A stretch of DNA of 64,000 bases from Alphaproteobacteria bacterium (GCA_024227565.1 JAAEUE010000233.1:1-64000); one strand, 5' to 3'. Positions 15,149 through 24,033 are shown, counted from the first letter of the stretch. Numbers and translations are program-made. Notes: generated by a model from the letters alone, not told the origin.

Positions 15149-18100
15149 TGGCGACACTCGTTTTACAATTTGCCGGCAGCGCGGCCGGCAACGCGGTTGG
15201 CGGCCCCTTGGGCGCCCTTGTGGGCCGGGCGGCCGGTGCCATTGCCGGCCAGTTCATCGACCAGGCCCTGTTCGGCGGCAAGGCCAAGCGGGTCTCCGGG
15301 CCCCGGCTCCAGGATTTGCATGTGCAAGGCTCCAGCGAGGGGGCGCCCATCCCCCAGGCGTTCGGCCGGGTGCGCCTGTCGGGCCAGCTCATCTGGGCCA
15401 CCCGGTTTGACGAGGTGGCCTCCACCCGCACCGAAAAGGCCGGCGGCAAGGGCGCGCCCTCTGCCGGCAAAACGCAAGTGACCGAGTTCAGCTATTTCGC
15501 CAACTTTGCCGTGGGCCTGTGCGAGGGCGAGATCTCGCGCATCGGCCGGGCGTGGGCCGACGGCAAGGAGATCGACATCTCCCCCTTCACCCACCGGGTC
15601 TACACCGGAGCGGAGGACCAGGCGCCGGACAGTCTGATCGAGGCCAAGCAGGGGGCCGGCAACGCACCCGCCTACCGGGGCCTTGCCTATGTGGTGTTTG
15701 AGGCCCTGCCGTTGGCCAAATTCGGCAACCGGCTGCCCCAGCTTTCCTTTGAGGTGTTCCGGGCGCTGGATGATATGGAGCAGCGCATTGGCGCTGTGGC
15801 CATGATCCCCGGGCTCAGCGAGTTCGGATATCACCCGCAGCCGGTGACCCGGGATGCAGGCTTTGGGCAGACCGCGCCGGAGAACGCCAATGCGCTGGCC
15901 GGGCGCAGCGACTGGTCGCTGTCGCTGGACCAATTGCAGGCAACCTGCCCGAATGTTGGCACTGTGGCGCTTGTGGTCTCGTGGTTTGGCGATGATCTGA
16001 GGTGCGGCCATTGCCAGGTGCGTCCCGGTGTGGAGAACCGCGAGAAGGTGACCAGCCCGCACACCTGGTCGGTGGCGGGCGTGGGCCGTGCGGGCGCGCA
16101 TCTGGTGAGCCAGGTGGACGGGCGCCCGGCGTTTGGCGGCACCCCGTCGGATGGTTCGGTGATAGCGGCGATTACCGACTTGAAGGAACGCGGGCTGAAG
16201 GTCACGTTCTATCCGTTCTTGAACATGGATGTGCCGGGCGGCGATGACCAGCCGGCTTATCCCTGGCGCGGGCGCATCAGTTGTGATCCGGCGCCTGGGC
16301 TTGCCGGCTCGCCGGACAAAACCCCGGCGGTGGGTCCGCAGGTTGCGGCATTCTTTGAAACCTACCGGCCCATGATCCTGCATTATGCGCATCTGTGCGC
16401 GGATGCGGGCGGGGTCGACACCTTCCTGATCGGCTCAGAGTTGCGCGGGCTCACAACGTTGCGCGATGGCCCGGATCACTATCTGGTGGTGGATGAGCTG
16501 GTGCGCCTTGCCGCCGAGGTGAAGCAGATCCTGACGGAGGCGGAGATCTCCTATGGGGCGGACTGGTCTGAATATTTCGGCCATCAGCCGCAAGACGGCA
16601 CGGGCGATGTGTTCTTCCATCTCGACCCGCTCTGGGCCGCGCCGGACATCGCCTTTGTGGGCATCGACAACTACATGCCCCTGTCGGACTGGCGCGAGCA
16701 TGGAGGCCACCTGGACAGTTTTTCCGGCACCAGGTCGATCTATGACCAGGCTTACTTGCGCGGAAACATTCGCGGCGGGGAAGGCTTCACCTGGTTCTAC
16801 CGGAATGAGGAGAACCGCCGCCTGCAAAAACGCACCGGCATTCATGTGAACGACTACGGCAAGCCTTGGGTGTTTCGCTACAAGGACCTCTCGGCCTGGT
16901 GGCTGAACCGGCATTTCAACCGGCCCGGCGGGGTTGAGGCCGCTGTGCCCACCCAATGGGTGCCTGAAAGCAAGCCCATCCGGTTCACAGAGGCCGGCTG
17001 CCCGGCGGTGGACAAGGGCACCAACCAGCCGAACGTGTTCTATGATGCCAAGTCTGACGAAAGCGCCTTGCCCTACCACTCGTCGGGCGCCCGCGACGAC
17101 CTGATCCAGCGGGCCTATATCGATGCGCTCACCGGGTTCTTTTCCCGACGGGGCCTGCGCACAAACCCGGTCTCGGTGATTTATGACGGACCCATGGTCT
17201 CGCCCGGCGAGATCACCTTCTGGGCCTGGGATGCGCGGCCCTTTCCCGCCTTTCCCTATTTGCAGGAGGTTTGGTCCGATGGCGCCAACTATGAGCGCGG
17301 TCACTGGCTGAACGGGCGCCTGGGCGGGGCAACGCTGAAGGCACTGGTGGGGGCCATATTGGCGCGCCATGGCTTTGGGGCCGGGGATGTGTCCGGCCTG
17401 CAGGGGCTTGTGGATGGTTATCTGATCGAGCGGCCCATGTCGGCCCGCGATGCGCTGGACCCGCTCAGCCTGGCGTTCTTTTTCGATGCGGTGGAGAGCG
17501 GCGGCAAGATTGTCTTCCGCCACAAGGACCAGCCCGTTGCCGGAACGATCGCGGAGGCTGATTTCGCGGAAACCGAGCGCGAGGCCCCGGTTTATGAATT
17601 GACACGGGCCCAGGAAACCGAGCTTCCGGGCGAGGTGAGCCTGAGCTATGTGGACGGTCTCATCGACTACCGCAAAGCCGCCGTCACCGCCCGGCGCCTT
17701 GGCGGCTTCAGCCGGCGCAAGGCGAGCGCTGATCTGCCCGCCGTTATGGGCCAGGCCGGTGCCCAGGAACGGGCCGACATCTGGCTGCAGGACCTGTGGG
17801 CCGGGCGCGAGACCCTGAGCGCCAGCCTGCCGCCCAGCAGGCTGGCGCTTGAGCCCGGCGATGCGGTGTCGTTTGACGGCACCCTGTTCAGCCTCAACGA
17901 GATCTCCGACCACTCAGCCCGCGAGATCACGGCCCAGCGCCTGGAGCCCAGCCTGTTTGCCGGCGGCGGCAGCGGGCCGGCCCGCGGCGCCCAGCCGGCC
18001 CGGGCGTTGAGCTTCGGCAAGGCGGAGCTTCTGTGTCTTGATCTGCCTCTGCTGCGCGGCGATGAACCGGCCCAGGAGGGTTGGGTTGCCGCCTTTGCCA

Positions 18101-18951
18101 AGCCGTGGCCCGGGCGCCTGGCCCTGTTGCGCATTGGCGGCGGGACGGCGAGCTTGGCGCAAACCCTTCAGGCGCCGGCCACGGTCGGTACGCTCCTTTG
18201 GGATCTTTATGCCGGGCCCACGGCGCGGCTCGACCGGGGCAACCGCATTCAGGTGCAATTGCACGGCGGGGCGCTTGAGAGTGTCAGCGAGCGGGCCTTG
18301 CTGGATGGTGCCAATCTGGCGGCGGTTCAGAACGGGCACGGGGCCTGGGAGGTGCTGCAGTTTCAAACTGCGGAGCTGGTGGGGCCTGACCGCTATGAGA
18401 TTTCCAGCTTCCTGCGCGGCCAGGGCGGCAGCGAGGCCCCGATGGCCAATCCGGTTCGGGCCGGCGCGCCATTCGTGCTGCTCAACGCCGCGGTGGCTGG
18501 CGCAGGTCTTGCCCCCACAGACATTGGGCGCGAAATCACCTGGCGCTATGGCCCCGCTGCGCGCGATGCGGCAGACCCTGCCTATGCCGACAAGGTGCAT
18601 GCGTTCACCGGCGCCGGCCTCAAACCCCTCAGCCCGGTTCATGTAACGGGGCGGCGGGGGGAGGGCGCAATTGCCATCGCCTGGGTGCGGCGCACCCGGG
18701 TGGGCGGCGATGCCTGGGCCCAGGTCGAGGTGCCCCTGGGCGAAGAGCGCGAAGCCTACGAGATCGACATCCTAAGCGCCGACGGCGTGGCGTTGCGCAC
18801 TCTCACCAGTACAGCGCCCGGCGCCCTTTATTCCACCACCGAGGCGCAGGCTGACTTTGGCCACGTGCCCTCCAGTTTCACCGTCCGGGTCAGCCAGTTG
18901 TCCGCAACGGCCGGCCGCGGCACACCGCGAGAGGAGACGATTTATGTCTAA
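15148..18951 (+). CDS. Host-specificity / TIM-barrel baseplate protein (GTA gp15-like)
   Basis: A 1,267-residue tail-tip protein, close to the size of GTA gp15. The N-terminus is glycine/alanine-rich (FAGSAAGNAVGGPLGALVG) like other gp15 proteins. The middle (about residues 230-700) holds the GTA TIM-barrel-like region, including GLKVTFYPFLNMDVPGGDD and IAFVGIDNYMPLSDW and FTEAGCPAVDKGTNQPNVFY. The C-terminal part is beta-rich and likely binds the cell surface. It ends 8 nt into the DUF2793 gene. The frame is open further upstream, but the start is fixed by the overlap with the previous stop. Confidence 0.93.
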   Translation: MATLVLQFAGSAAGNAVGGPLGALVGRAAGAIAGQFIDQALFGGKAKRVSGPRLQDLHVQGSSEGAPIPQAFGRVRLSGQLIWATRFDEVASTRTEKAGGKGAPSAGKTQVTEFSYFANFAVGLCEGEISRIGRAWADGKEIDISPFTHRVYTGAEDQAPDSLIEAKQGAGNAPAYRGLAYVVFEALPLAKFGNRLPQLSFEVFRALDDMEQRIGAVAMIPGLSEFGYHPQPVTRDAGFGQTAPENANALAGRSDWSLSLDQLQATCPNVGTVALVVSWFGDDLRCGHCQVRPGVENREKVTSPHTWSVAGVGRAGAHLVSQVDGRPAFGGTPSDGSVIAAITDLKERGLKVTFYPFLNMDVPGGDDQPAYPWRGRISCDPAPGLAGSPDKTPAVGPQVAAFFETYRPMILHYAHLCADAGGVDTFLIGSELRGLTTLRDGPDHYLVVDELVRLAAEVKQILTEAEISYGADWSEYFGHQPQDGTGDVFFHLDPLWAAPDIAFVGIDNYMPLSDWREHGGHLDSFSGTRSIYDQAYLRGNIRGGEGFTWFYRNEENRRLQKRTGIHVNDYGKPWVFRYKDLSAWWLNRHFNRPGGVEAAVPTQWVPESKPIRFTEAGCPAVDKGTNQPNVFYDAKSDESALPYHSSGARDDLIQRAYIDALTGFFSRRGLRTNPVSVIYDGPMVSPGEITFWAWDARPFPAFPYLQEVWSDGANYERGHWLNGRLGGATLKALVGAILARHGFGAGDVSGLQGLVDGYLIERPMSARDALDPLSLAFFFDAVESGGKIVFRHKDQPVAGTIAEADFAETEREAPVYELTRAQETELPGEVSLSYVDGLIDYRKAAVTARRLGGFSRRKASADLPAVMGQAGAQERADIWLQDLWAGRETLSASLPPSRLALEPGDAVSFDGTLFSLNEISDHSAREITAQRLEPSLFAGGGSGPARGAQPARALSFGKAELLCLDLPLLRGDEPAQEGWVAAFAKPWPGRLALLRIGGGTASLAQTLQAPATVGTLLWDLYAGPTARLDRGNRIQVQLHGGALESVSERALLDGANLAAVQNGHGAWEVLQFQTAELVGPDRYEISSFLRGQGGSEAPMANPVRAGAPFVLLNAAVAGAGLAPTDIGREITWRYGPAARDAADPAYADKVHAFTGAGLKPLSPVHVTGRRGEGAIAIAWVRRTRVGGDAWAQVEVPLGEEREAYEIDILSADGVALRTLTSTAPGALYSTTEAQADFGHVPSSFTVRVSQLSATAGRGTPREETIYV

Positions 18952-19297
18952 CACCACGAAACTCATTTTGCCGCTGATTGAGGCTGCCCAGGCGCAAAAG
19001 CATGTCACCCACAATGAGGCACTGTTGACCCTCGATGCGGTGGTGCAGCTCAGCGTGGCGGACCGGGATCTGCCCGCGCCGCCTGCCGGCCCGGCAGATG
19101 GCGTCAGCTACATCATTGCCGCTGGCGCATCCGGGGCCTGGTCCGGCAATGGGGGCAATGTGGCCACCTGGCAGGATGGTGCCTGGCGCATCCGCGCGCC
19201 GCGCGCCGGCTGGCTCGCTTGGGTTGAAGATGAAAACCGCCTGTGTGTGTTCGGCGGGGCAGGGTGGTTGAGCCTCGCCCTGGCGGTTGAACCATGA
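18944..19297 (+). CDS. DUF2793 phage/GTA-associated protein
   Basis: A 117-residue protein: STTKLILPLIEAAQAQKHV and HNEALLTLDAVVQLSV are the DUF2793 signature, followed by YIIAAGASGAWSGNGGNVA and ending ENRLCVFGGAGWL. DUF2793 proteins often follow the gp15 gene in alphaproteobacterial GTA and prophage clusters. The precise role is not known; a surface or fibre function is possible. It overlaps both neighbouring genes. Confidence 0.87.
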   Translation: MSNTTKLILPLIEAAQAQKHVTHNEALLTLDAVVQLSVADRDLPAPPAGPADGVSYIIAAGASGAWSGNGGNVATWQDGAWRIRAPRAGWLAWVEDENRLCVFGGAGWLSLALAVEP

Positions 19298-19803
19298 GGG
19301 CGCAGGTGAGTTCCCTCGGCCGGCGCTTTGCCGTGGACCTGGCGGGCCGCATTGCCATCCTCGAGTTGGCCAACCAGGCCCAGGCGGTGGTCATGGGCGG
19401 GGTGAAGCCGGGGGACTTGCGCTGGAGCCACCCGGCGCGGGATTTCTTTTGGCACGATGTGTCGGGAGGCCGCGTCTTCATGGATGCCTATCAGTTCCTC
19501 ATCCTGGCACGGCGGGTGATGGAGCACGGCGAGGAACGCCGGCTTCGCACCCACCGCCCCACACCCACCGACCCCGTGCCCACCGACCTCGCGCCCACCG
19601 ACCTCGCGCCCACCGACCCCGCGCCCACCGACCTCGCGCCCACCGACCTCGCGCCCCTGCGAAAGCAGGGGCCCATGGCTCTGGGCGTGGTGCTTGCTCT
19701 GAGGTGTGGATCCCTGCTTTCGCAGGGATGCGGACTTCCCTCTCCGTCATGCCTGCTCGCTCTTAAGTCTACCTCCCCTGGATTCCCGCCTTCGCGGGAA
19801 TGA
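19294..19803 (+). CDS. Unknown GTA-linked protein with repeat-derived C-terminal tail
   Basis: The ATG overlaps the DUF2793 stop (ATGA), so the gene is translationally coupled. Residues 1-88 look like a real domain (VDLAGRIAILELANQAQAVV, then FFWHDVSGGRVFMDAYQFLI). From about residue 89 the protein becomes tandem PTDLA/PTDPA units encoded by a 15-bp repeat, and then the translation of a type A repeat and a type B-like repeat up to the stop at 19803. The original gene probably ended near residue 90 and was extended by repeat insertion. Family not recognised. Confidence 0.6.
   Translation: MRAQVSSLGRRFAVDLAGRIAILELANQAQAVVMGGVKPGDLRWSHPARDFFWHDVSGGRVFMDAYQFLILARRVMEHGEERRLRTHRPTPTDPVPTDLAPTDLAPTDPAPTDLAPTDLAPLRKQGPMALGVVLALRCGSLLSQGCGLPSPSCLLALKSTSPGFPPSRE
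19557..19650 (+). repeat. 15-bp in-frame tandem repeat left of A6
   Basis: About six units of ACCGACCTCGCGCCC (with T/C variants), each encoding PTDLA or PTDPA. The unit ends in GCGCCC, the same sequence that opens the type A repeat that follows. It lies inside the 3' end of the preceding gene and keeps its frame. Confidence 0.9.
19650..19733 (+). repeat. Type A double-hairpin repeat, copy A6
   Basis: Both hairpins match the consensus; the spacer reads GCCCATGGCTCTGGGCG. It is read through in frame by the overlapping gene. Confidence 0.9.
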
Positions 19804-19806
19804 CGG
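19744..19806 (+). repeat. Degenerate type B repeat, copy B3
   Basis: The left arm is shortened (CCGTCATGCCTGCTCG) while the right arm is intact (CCCCTGGATTCCCGCC, then TTCGCGGGAATGACGG). It sits 11 bp after A6. Confidence 0.75.
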
Positions 19807-19877
19807 TGGGAGGGGAATGCATCTTGTTGCCTCGCGTGCGTCTGAACTCTCTCCCGCGCGCGCCTGTTTTCTCTCCC

Positions 19878-19962
19878 GCGCCCCTGCGAAAGCAGGGGCC
19901 CATAGCTGTGCGCGTGCTGTTTGCCTTGAGTGATGGATCCCTGCTTTCGCAGGGATGACGGT
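19878..19962 (+). repeat. Hybrid type A/B repeat, copy A7
   Basis: The left half and TTTC-loop hairpin are type A, but the right end is GATGACGG, as in type B, instead of GATGCGGG. This shows the two types recombine or derive from each other. It precedes the endolysin gene leader. Confidence 0.87.
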
Positions 19963-20041
19963 GGGGGGAATCCATCCTTTTGAGCCGCGCGCTCCAAATT
20001 CTACCCAATCAACAAACCCAAAAAACTGGAGGATTAGTTCC

Positions 20042-20812
20042 ATGCAGATCAATCGTGCAGGCCTCGGCCTGTTGAAATCTTTCGAAGGCTGGCGCGCCCA
20101 TGCCTATCAAGACGTGACCGGGATTTGGACCATCGGATACGGGCACACGTCCAGGGCCGGTGCGCCAGAGGTTCATCGCGGGATGACAATAACCCGGGAG
20201 GAGGGCACGGCGATTTTGCTGCGCGACCTCAAGAGCTTTTCGGACGCCATCCGGCCCGACATCAAGGTTCGCTTGAACGCCAACCAATTCTCAGCGCTTC
20301 TGTCGTTCGCCTACAACGTGGGGCCTGCAAATTTCAAGAAGTCCTCCGTGCTGCGATACGTGAACCAAAAGCGTTTTGCCGAAGTGCCGGCCCGGCTGGC
20401 GCTGTGGACCAAGGCTGGCGGCAAGGTGTTGCGGGGGCTCAGCCGCAGGCGGGCCGCTGAGGGGGCCTTGTTTCTCCGGCCGCCAAACGACGACAGCGTT
20501 CGCGAAGAGGCTGAGGAGATCCGGGAGGCCGGCCGCCAAGTGGTGCAACGGCAAGGCAAGTCGGCGCTGCAATCCACAACCAACCGGGCCGCAGCAGGGC
20601 TGACCCTGGCGGTGATTGTTGATCAGCTGAAGGAATTGATCGCCTTGGCCGAGCAAGGCGGGGACGCCGTTCGCGATGTTTCAGGTCTCGTGCCTGAAGG
20701 CGGGGGCTGGGTGAACCTGATCTGGCCGGCTGCCCTCAGCCTTGCGGCTCTTGCCGTGTGTGCCTGGATCATCCGCGAGAGGATGAAGAAGTCAACCGAG
20801 CACGGAGTTTAG
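20042..20812 (+). CDS. GH24 endolysin (lysozyme) with C-terminal membrane segment
   Basis: A 256-residue muramidase. The GH24 triad is Glu15 (SFEGW), Asp24 (AYQD) and Thr30 (IWTIGYGHT), with the same spacing as T4 lysozyme (E11-D20-T26). The catalytic domain ends near residue 150. A charged, helical stretch (150-230) follows, and then a hydrophobic segment WPAALSLAALAVCAWII near the end, with a basic tail: a probable membrane anchor. No signal peptide is seen. The start is fixed by a CTGGAGGA ribosome-binding site. The spanin-like genes follow directly, forming a lysis unit. Confidence 0.92.
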   Translation: MQINRAGLGLLKSFEGWRAHAYQDVTGIWTIGYGHTSRAGAPEVHRGMTITREEGTAILLRDLKSFSDAIRPDIKVRLNANQFSALLSFAYNVGPANFKKSSVLRYVNQKRFAEVPARLALWTKAGGKVLRGLSRRRAAEGALFLRPPNDDSVREEAEEIREAGRQVVQRQGKSALQSTTNRAAAGLTLAVIVDQLKELIALAEQGGDAVRDVSGLVPEGGGWVNLIWPAALSLAALAVCAWIIRERMKKSTEHGV

Positions 20813-20814
20813 AT

Positions 20815-21093
20815 ATGGCCGCAATCATCAAACTGCTGACCGCCTTGGCCGGGCCGAAACTCAGCAAATGGCTTGCCGGCCTTGCCGCCGCCATAGGGGG
20901 CTTGCTCGCGCTGCTTGTGGCCAGGCAACGCGGGCGGGCGCAAGGCCGGGCAGAAGTGCGCGCGAAGAATGCCCACGCTCTTGCGCGCAGGCGTGCCGAG
21001 CTGGGGGAAGTGCGCGAAAGGCAATTGGAGGCCGCCAACAAGCGGCCGGAGACGGGCGAGCTGGACAAGATCCTGGACGAGGGGAAATTCTGA
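20815..21093 (+). CDS. Inner-membrane spanin (Rz-like) or holin candidate
   Basis: A 92-residue protein starting 2 bp after the endolysin stop. It has one membrane segment (LAGLAAAIGGLLALLVA, about residues 20-36), then a charged helix (KNAHALARRRAELGEVRERQ, about 48-67) likely to be a coiled coil. This matches an i-spanin with its coil in the periplasm. The next gene overlaps its stop by one base (TGATG) and encodes a small lipoprotein, the classic Rz/Rz1 arrangement. A holin function cannot be ruled out because no other holin is visible. Confidence 0.68.
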   Translation: MAAIIKLLTALAGPKLSKWLAGLAAAIGGLLALLVARQRGRAQGRAEVRAKNAHALARRRAELGEVRERQLEAANKRPETGELDKILDEGKF

Positions 21094-21338
21094 TGCGGAG
21101 TGTATTGCTGATTGTGTTGTGTGCCGGGCTGGGCGGCTGTGTCCACGGCGGAAGAGGCTTTGGCGACCTTGCCGTCGGCGCAGCCTGCCCGCCGGTAAAA
21201 GCCTATTCAAAGCGCAGCCAGCGCGCGGTGCGTGCTGAGTTGAAGTCGTGTGGGCCTGAGTGCAAAGGTCTCGCTGGTTGGATCAAAGACTATTACGTTT
21301 TGCGCCAGCAGGTCAGGGCGTGCCAAAAACCAATGTGA
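21093..21338 (+). CDS. Small lipoprotein, o-spanin (Rz1-like) candidate
   Basis: An 81-residue protein with a short signal peptide and a lipobox (CAGLGGC, lipid-attached Cys16). The mature part has four more cysteines (ACPPVK, SCGPEC, RACQKPM), unusual for Rz1, which is normally proline-rich. Its start overlaps the upstream stop and it follows an Rz-like gene, so an outer-membrane spanin role is proposed. It is the last gene of the GTA cluster and converges on the monooxygenase gene 10 bp away. Confidence 0.65.
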   Translation: MRSVLLIVLCAGLGGCVHGGRGFGDLAVGAACPPVKAYSKRSQRAVRAELKSCGPECKGLAGWIKDYYVLRQQVRACQKPM

Positions 21339-21347
21339 GAGCGCTGG

Positions 21348-22838
21348 TCAATCAACCCGGTAACCTGGCGTGGAGTGCAGAAACCGGCCATAGGCCTCTG
21401 CGTTCGGGGGCGACAGGTTCTCCGCAACCGGGTTGCGCTTTTTCACGGCCGCGCCCATGTCCGCAAGCAGTTCATCGAAATGGAGGAAATGGAACGGGGC
21501 TGAACACAGGCCGCCGTAAACCTGCGCGGCGGGGCGCTTGTTGCGTTTCCAGTCGAGCATCATTTCGATGTCTTCGCTCATCTCGGCAGCGCTGGGTTGC
21601 TTGGCCAGCATGCCGTCCGCATAGCGCACCAGCCAGTTGGCCGCCATTTCGGCGCTGAGCACGGTGCAGAACGAGGAGTTGAACCCCACAAACCCCATGT
21701 CCGGCAAGTCCGGATTGGCGATGATGCGGTAGAGGCGATATTGGCCGTCGCTCTCGATGAGCTTGGCACGATACTCCTCAGGCAGGAACGGCACGCCAAG
21801 TTTCCAGCCCACAGCAAGGATCGCAACGTCGGCAGGAACGGTTTGCCCGTTGGACAGGCTTATGGCGTCTTTTGTGTAGTGATCGAAGGTTCCCTGGACT
21901 GTCTTGATTGTGCCCTCGGCAATCAGGTCGAACAGGCCGGGGGTGACAATGGGAACCGAGCAGCTGACCGTGTCCTCAATCGGCTGCTTGGGCCGAAGAC
22001 CGGTCTTGCCGAGCTTCAACTGGATGCTCAAGAGAGATTCCAATGCGCGCCAGTTGGCCCAGATGAACGGGGCGGCGATGGCGTATTTGAAGCGGTCCAG
22101 GGCGCCAAGGTTCCAGGCCTGGAACATGTTCTCCTGCTTGCGGATGTACAGGATGCGTTTGAAGTTGATCAGGCCGCCGATGAAATAGGGGATCCGCCAA
22201 ACGCTCTCCCGGTAGACGATGGTGACCGATTTGGCGCCGCTGTGGACGGCATTGACCGCAATGTCGGTGGCGGATTTGGAGAACCCCAGCACCACCACGT
22301 CCTTGCCCTTGACCAGATCCGGGTCGGTGTACTCCGATGAGTGCATCACCTGGCCGCCGCCGGCCGTGAAGGCGTCCTGCCCGGGGTGGGTGAGGGTGTT
22401 CTTTTCGCTGAACTGGCCGGTGCAGACGGCCACGAAGTCGAAACTCTCCTCTGTCGCCGCTTCGCCGTTCCTGGTCAGGTTGAGGGTCCACCCGGGCTTG
22501 CCGTCGGTGCGGCGGCCCATTGCGGAGGTTTCGGTGTTGAAGGTGATGAGACTGCGCAAATCATGGTCGCCGGCATAAGCGTTCAGATACTCATGCACCT
22601 GCGCACCGTTCGGCCACTCAGGATAGTGCTCGGGCATGGGCTTGTCGGTGTAGCGGTAAAGCTCCTTTGGGCTCTGGGTCTGAATGCCGGGATAGGAGCG
22701 CGACGGCTCCCAGACACCGCCGAGATCGTGGCTGCGCTCGAAGACCGAGACGGAGTGTCCTGTCTGCCTGAAGACCCTGGCGGCAGCCAGCCCGCTGACG
22801 CCTGCGCCGATCACGGCAACATTCTTTTTATTCGCCAT
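21348..22838 (-). CDS. Flavin-containing monooxygenase-type NAD(P)/FAD oxidoreductase
   Basis: A 496-residue enzyme with two Rossmann motifs: FAD-binding VIGAGVSGLAAARVF at about 8-22 and NADPH-binding VVVLGFSKSATDIAVNA in the middle. VMHSSEYTDPDLVKGKD between them matches the FMO/BVMO linker. Substrate is unknown; members oxidise amines, sulfides or ketones. The ATG at 22838 is chosen over an earlier one because a strong AAGGAGG lies 5 nt upstream. It is the first host gene after the GTA cluster, convergent with it. Confidence 0.88.
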   Translation of the reverse strand: MANKKNVAVIGAGVSGLAAARVFRQTGHSVSVFERSHDLGGVWEPSRSYPGIQTQSPKELYRYTDKPMPEHYPEWPNGAQVHEYLNAYAGDHDLRSLITFNTETSAMGRRTDGKPGWTLNLTRNGEAATEESFDFVAVCTGQFSEKNTLTHPGQDAFTAGGGQVMHSSEYTDPDLVKGKDVVVLGFSKSATDIAVNAVHSGAKSVTIVYRESVWRIPYFIGGLINFKRILYIRKQENMFQAWNLGALDRFKYAIAAPFIWANWRALESLLSIQLKLGKTGLRPKQPIEDTVSCSVPIVTPGLFDLIAEGTIKTVQGTFDHYTKDAISLSNGQTVPADVAILAVGWKLGVPFLPEEYRAKLIESDGQYRLYRIIANPDLPDMGFVGFNSSFCTVLSAEMAANWLVRYADGMLAKQPSAAEMSEDIEMMLDWKRNKRPAAQVYGGLCSAPFHFLHFDELLADMGAAVKKRNPVAENLSPPNAEAYGRFLHSTPGYRVD

Positions 22839-22843
22839 GACGG

Positions 22844-22850
22844 CCTCCTT
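22844..22850 (-). promoter_or_regulatory. Ribosome-binding site of the monooxygenase gene
   Basis: On the minus strand the sequence reads AAGGAGG, five nucleotides from ATG 22838. It decides between two in-frame starts. Confidence 0.75.
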
Positions 22851-22944
22851 AAGGCAGTTGTGCCTATTCAACCATCTTAAAGAGCACTAGGCTGGGTCCG
22901 CAACAGGGCCGGGCCTGGCCTTTTCTGGAGTTATCATTCAAGGA

Positions 22945-23898
22945 ATGGCCGAAGACGTGACCAAGGGGGCGCCGCCTCGCTTTTCCGCCCGTCTGCTGGG
23001 CATCCTTTGCGTGGTTGCGGCGGTCACCATCTTTTCTGTCCAGGACATGGCCATCAAATGGCTGAGCGGCGGCTATCCTCTGCACGAGATCGTCTTCATC
23101 CGCGCCACTGTTGCCATGTGCCTGACGCTGGCCATTCTGGTGCCCCTGGAGGGCGGGTTTCGCAACCTTTTCAGCAAGCGCATTCCGCTTCACCTGTTGC
23201 GCGGCTTTGCCCTGGTCATCGGCAACATGACGTTCTTCACCAGCCTTGCCTCGCTGCCATTGGCGGAAGCTGTAGCGATCTTTTTCACCGCCCCGCTGAT
23301 TATCACCATTCTGGCCGTGCCCATGTTGGGCGAAAAGATCGGCCTGCAGCGGATCTCGGCCGTACTGGTGGGGCTTGTGGGCGCCATCATCATCATGCGG
23401 CCCGGCAGTGCCGCGTTTCAGATTGCCGCCATTCTGCCGTTGATTGCCGCCACGGCCTATTCGCTCATGACCATGATGACCCGCAAGCTGGGCACGGCGG
23501 AGAAAGCCTCCACCATGGCGTTCTACATCCAGTTCATGTTCATAGTGGCCAGTGTGCTGATGTGGCTGGTGGCCGGAGACGGGCGCTATTCCGGCGGGGG
23601 CGACCCGTCGTTGGAGTTTCTCCTGCGCGCCTGGGTGTGGCCCTCCAATGTTGATCTTGCGATCATCGTTGCCGTTGGCTGCATCAATGCGTTTGGGGGC
23701 TATTTGATTGGGCAAGGCTACCGGGTTGCAGAAGCTGGCCTGGTGGCACCGTTTGAATATGTGGCGATACCGCTGGCGGTGTTGTGGAGCGTGTTGTTGT
23801 GGAACGAGTGGCCGGATGCCATTGCTTGGGGGGGCATTGCGCTGATCTGCACTGCGGGCCTGTTCGTGGTTTACCGCGAGAGCAGAACCAAGGGGTAG
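22945..23898 (+). CDS. EamA/DMT-family transporter
   Basis: A 317-residue membrane protein with ten hydrophobic segments arranged as two EamA repeats (about 20-150 and 165-305). DMAIKWLSGGYPLHEIVFIR at the start and EYVAIPLAVLWSVLLWNEWP in the second half are typical of this drug/metabolite exporter superfamily. The substrate is not predictable. It is divergent from the monooxygenase and alone in its transcription unit. Confidence 0.9.
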   Translation: MAEDVTKGAPPRFSARLLGILCVVAAVTIFSVQDMAIKWLSGGYPLHEIVFIRATVAMCLTLAILVPLEGGFRNLFSKRIPLHLLRGFALVIGNMTFFTSLASLPLAEAVAIFFTAPLIITILAVPMLGEKIGLQRISAVLVGLVGAIIIMRPGSAAFQIAAILPLIAATAYSLMTMMTRKLGTAEKASTMAFYIQFMFIVASVLMWLVAGDGRYSGGGDPSLEFLLRAWVWPSNVDLAIIVAVGCINAFGGYLIGQGYRVAEAGLVAPFEYVAIPLAVLWSVLLWNEWPDAIAWGGIALICTAGLFVVYRESRTKG

Positions 23899-24033
23899 GT
23901 CGCCATTCGGGTGCCGGTTGCAACCACTCCGCATGCGCGGTGCAGCCATAGAGATTCTCGGGCTGTGGTGCTCTGGTTCTGCGTTATGTGACTGGGCCTT
24001 ATTCCAGTAACCGAACCATGCAGGATTTCAAGA

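Noticed and set aside
15163..17913. Two antisense frames of 400-490 codons opposite the gp15-like gene
   Set aside because: They mirror codon bias of the sense gene; the sense frame has clear GTA motifs.
306..21338. Complete inducible prophage
   Set aside because: No integrase, repressor, replication gene or attachment repeats are seen and the gene order is that of a GTA; the left border is cut, so this is not fully excluded.
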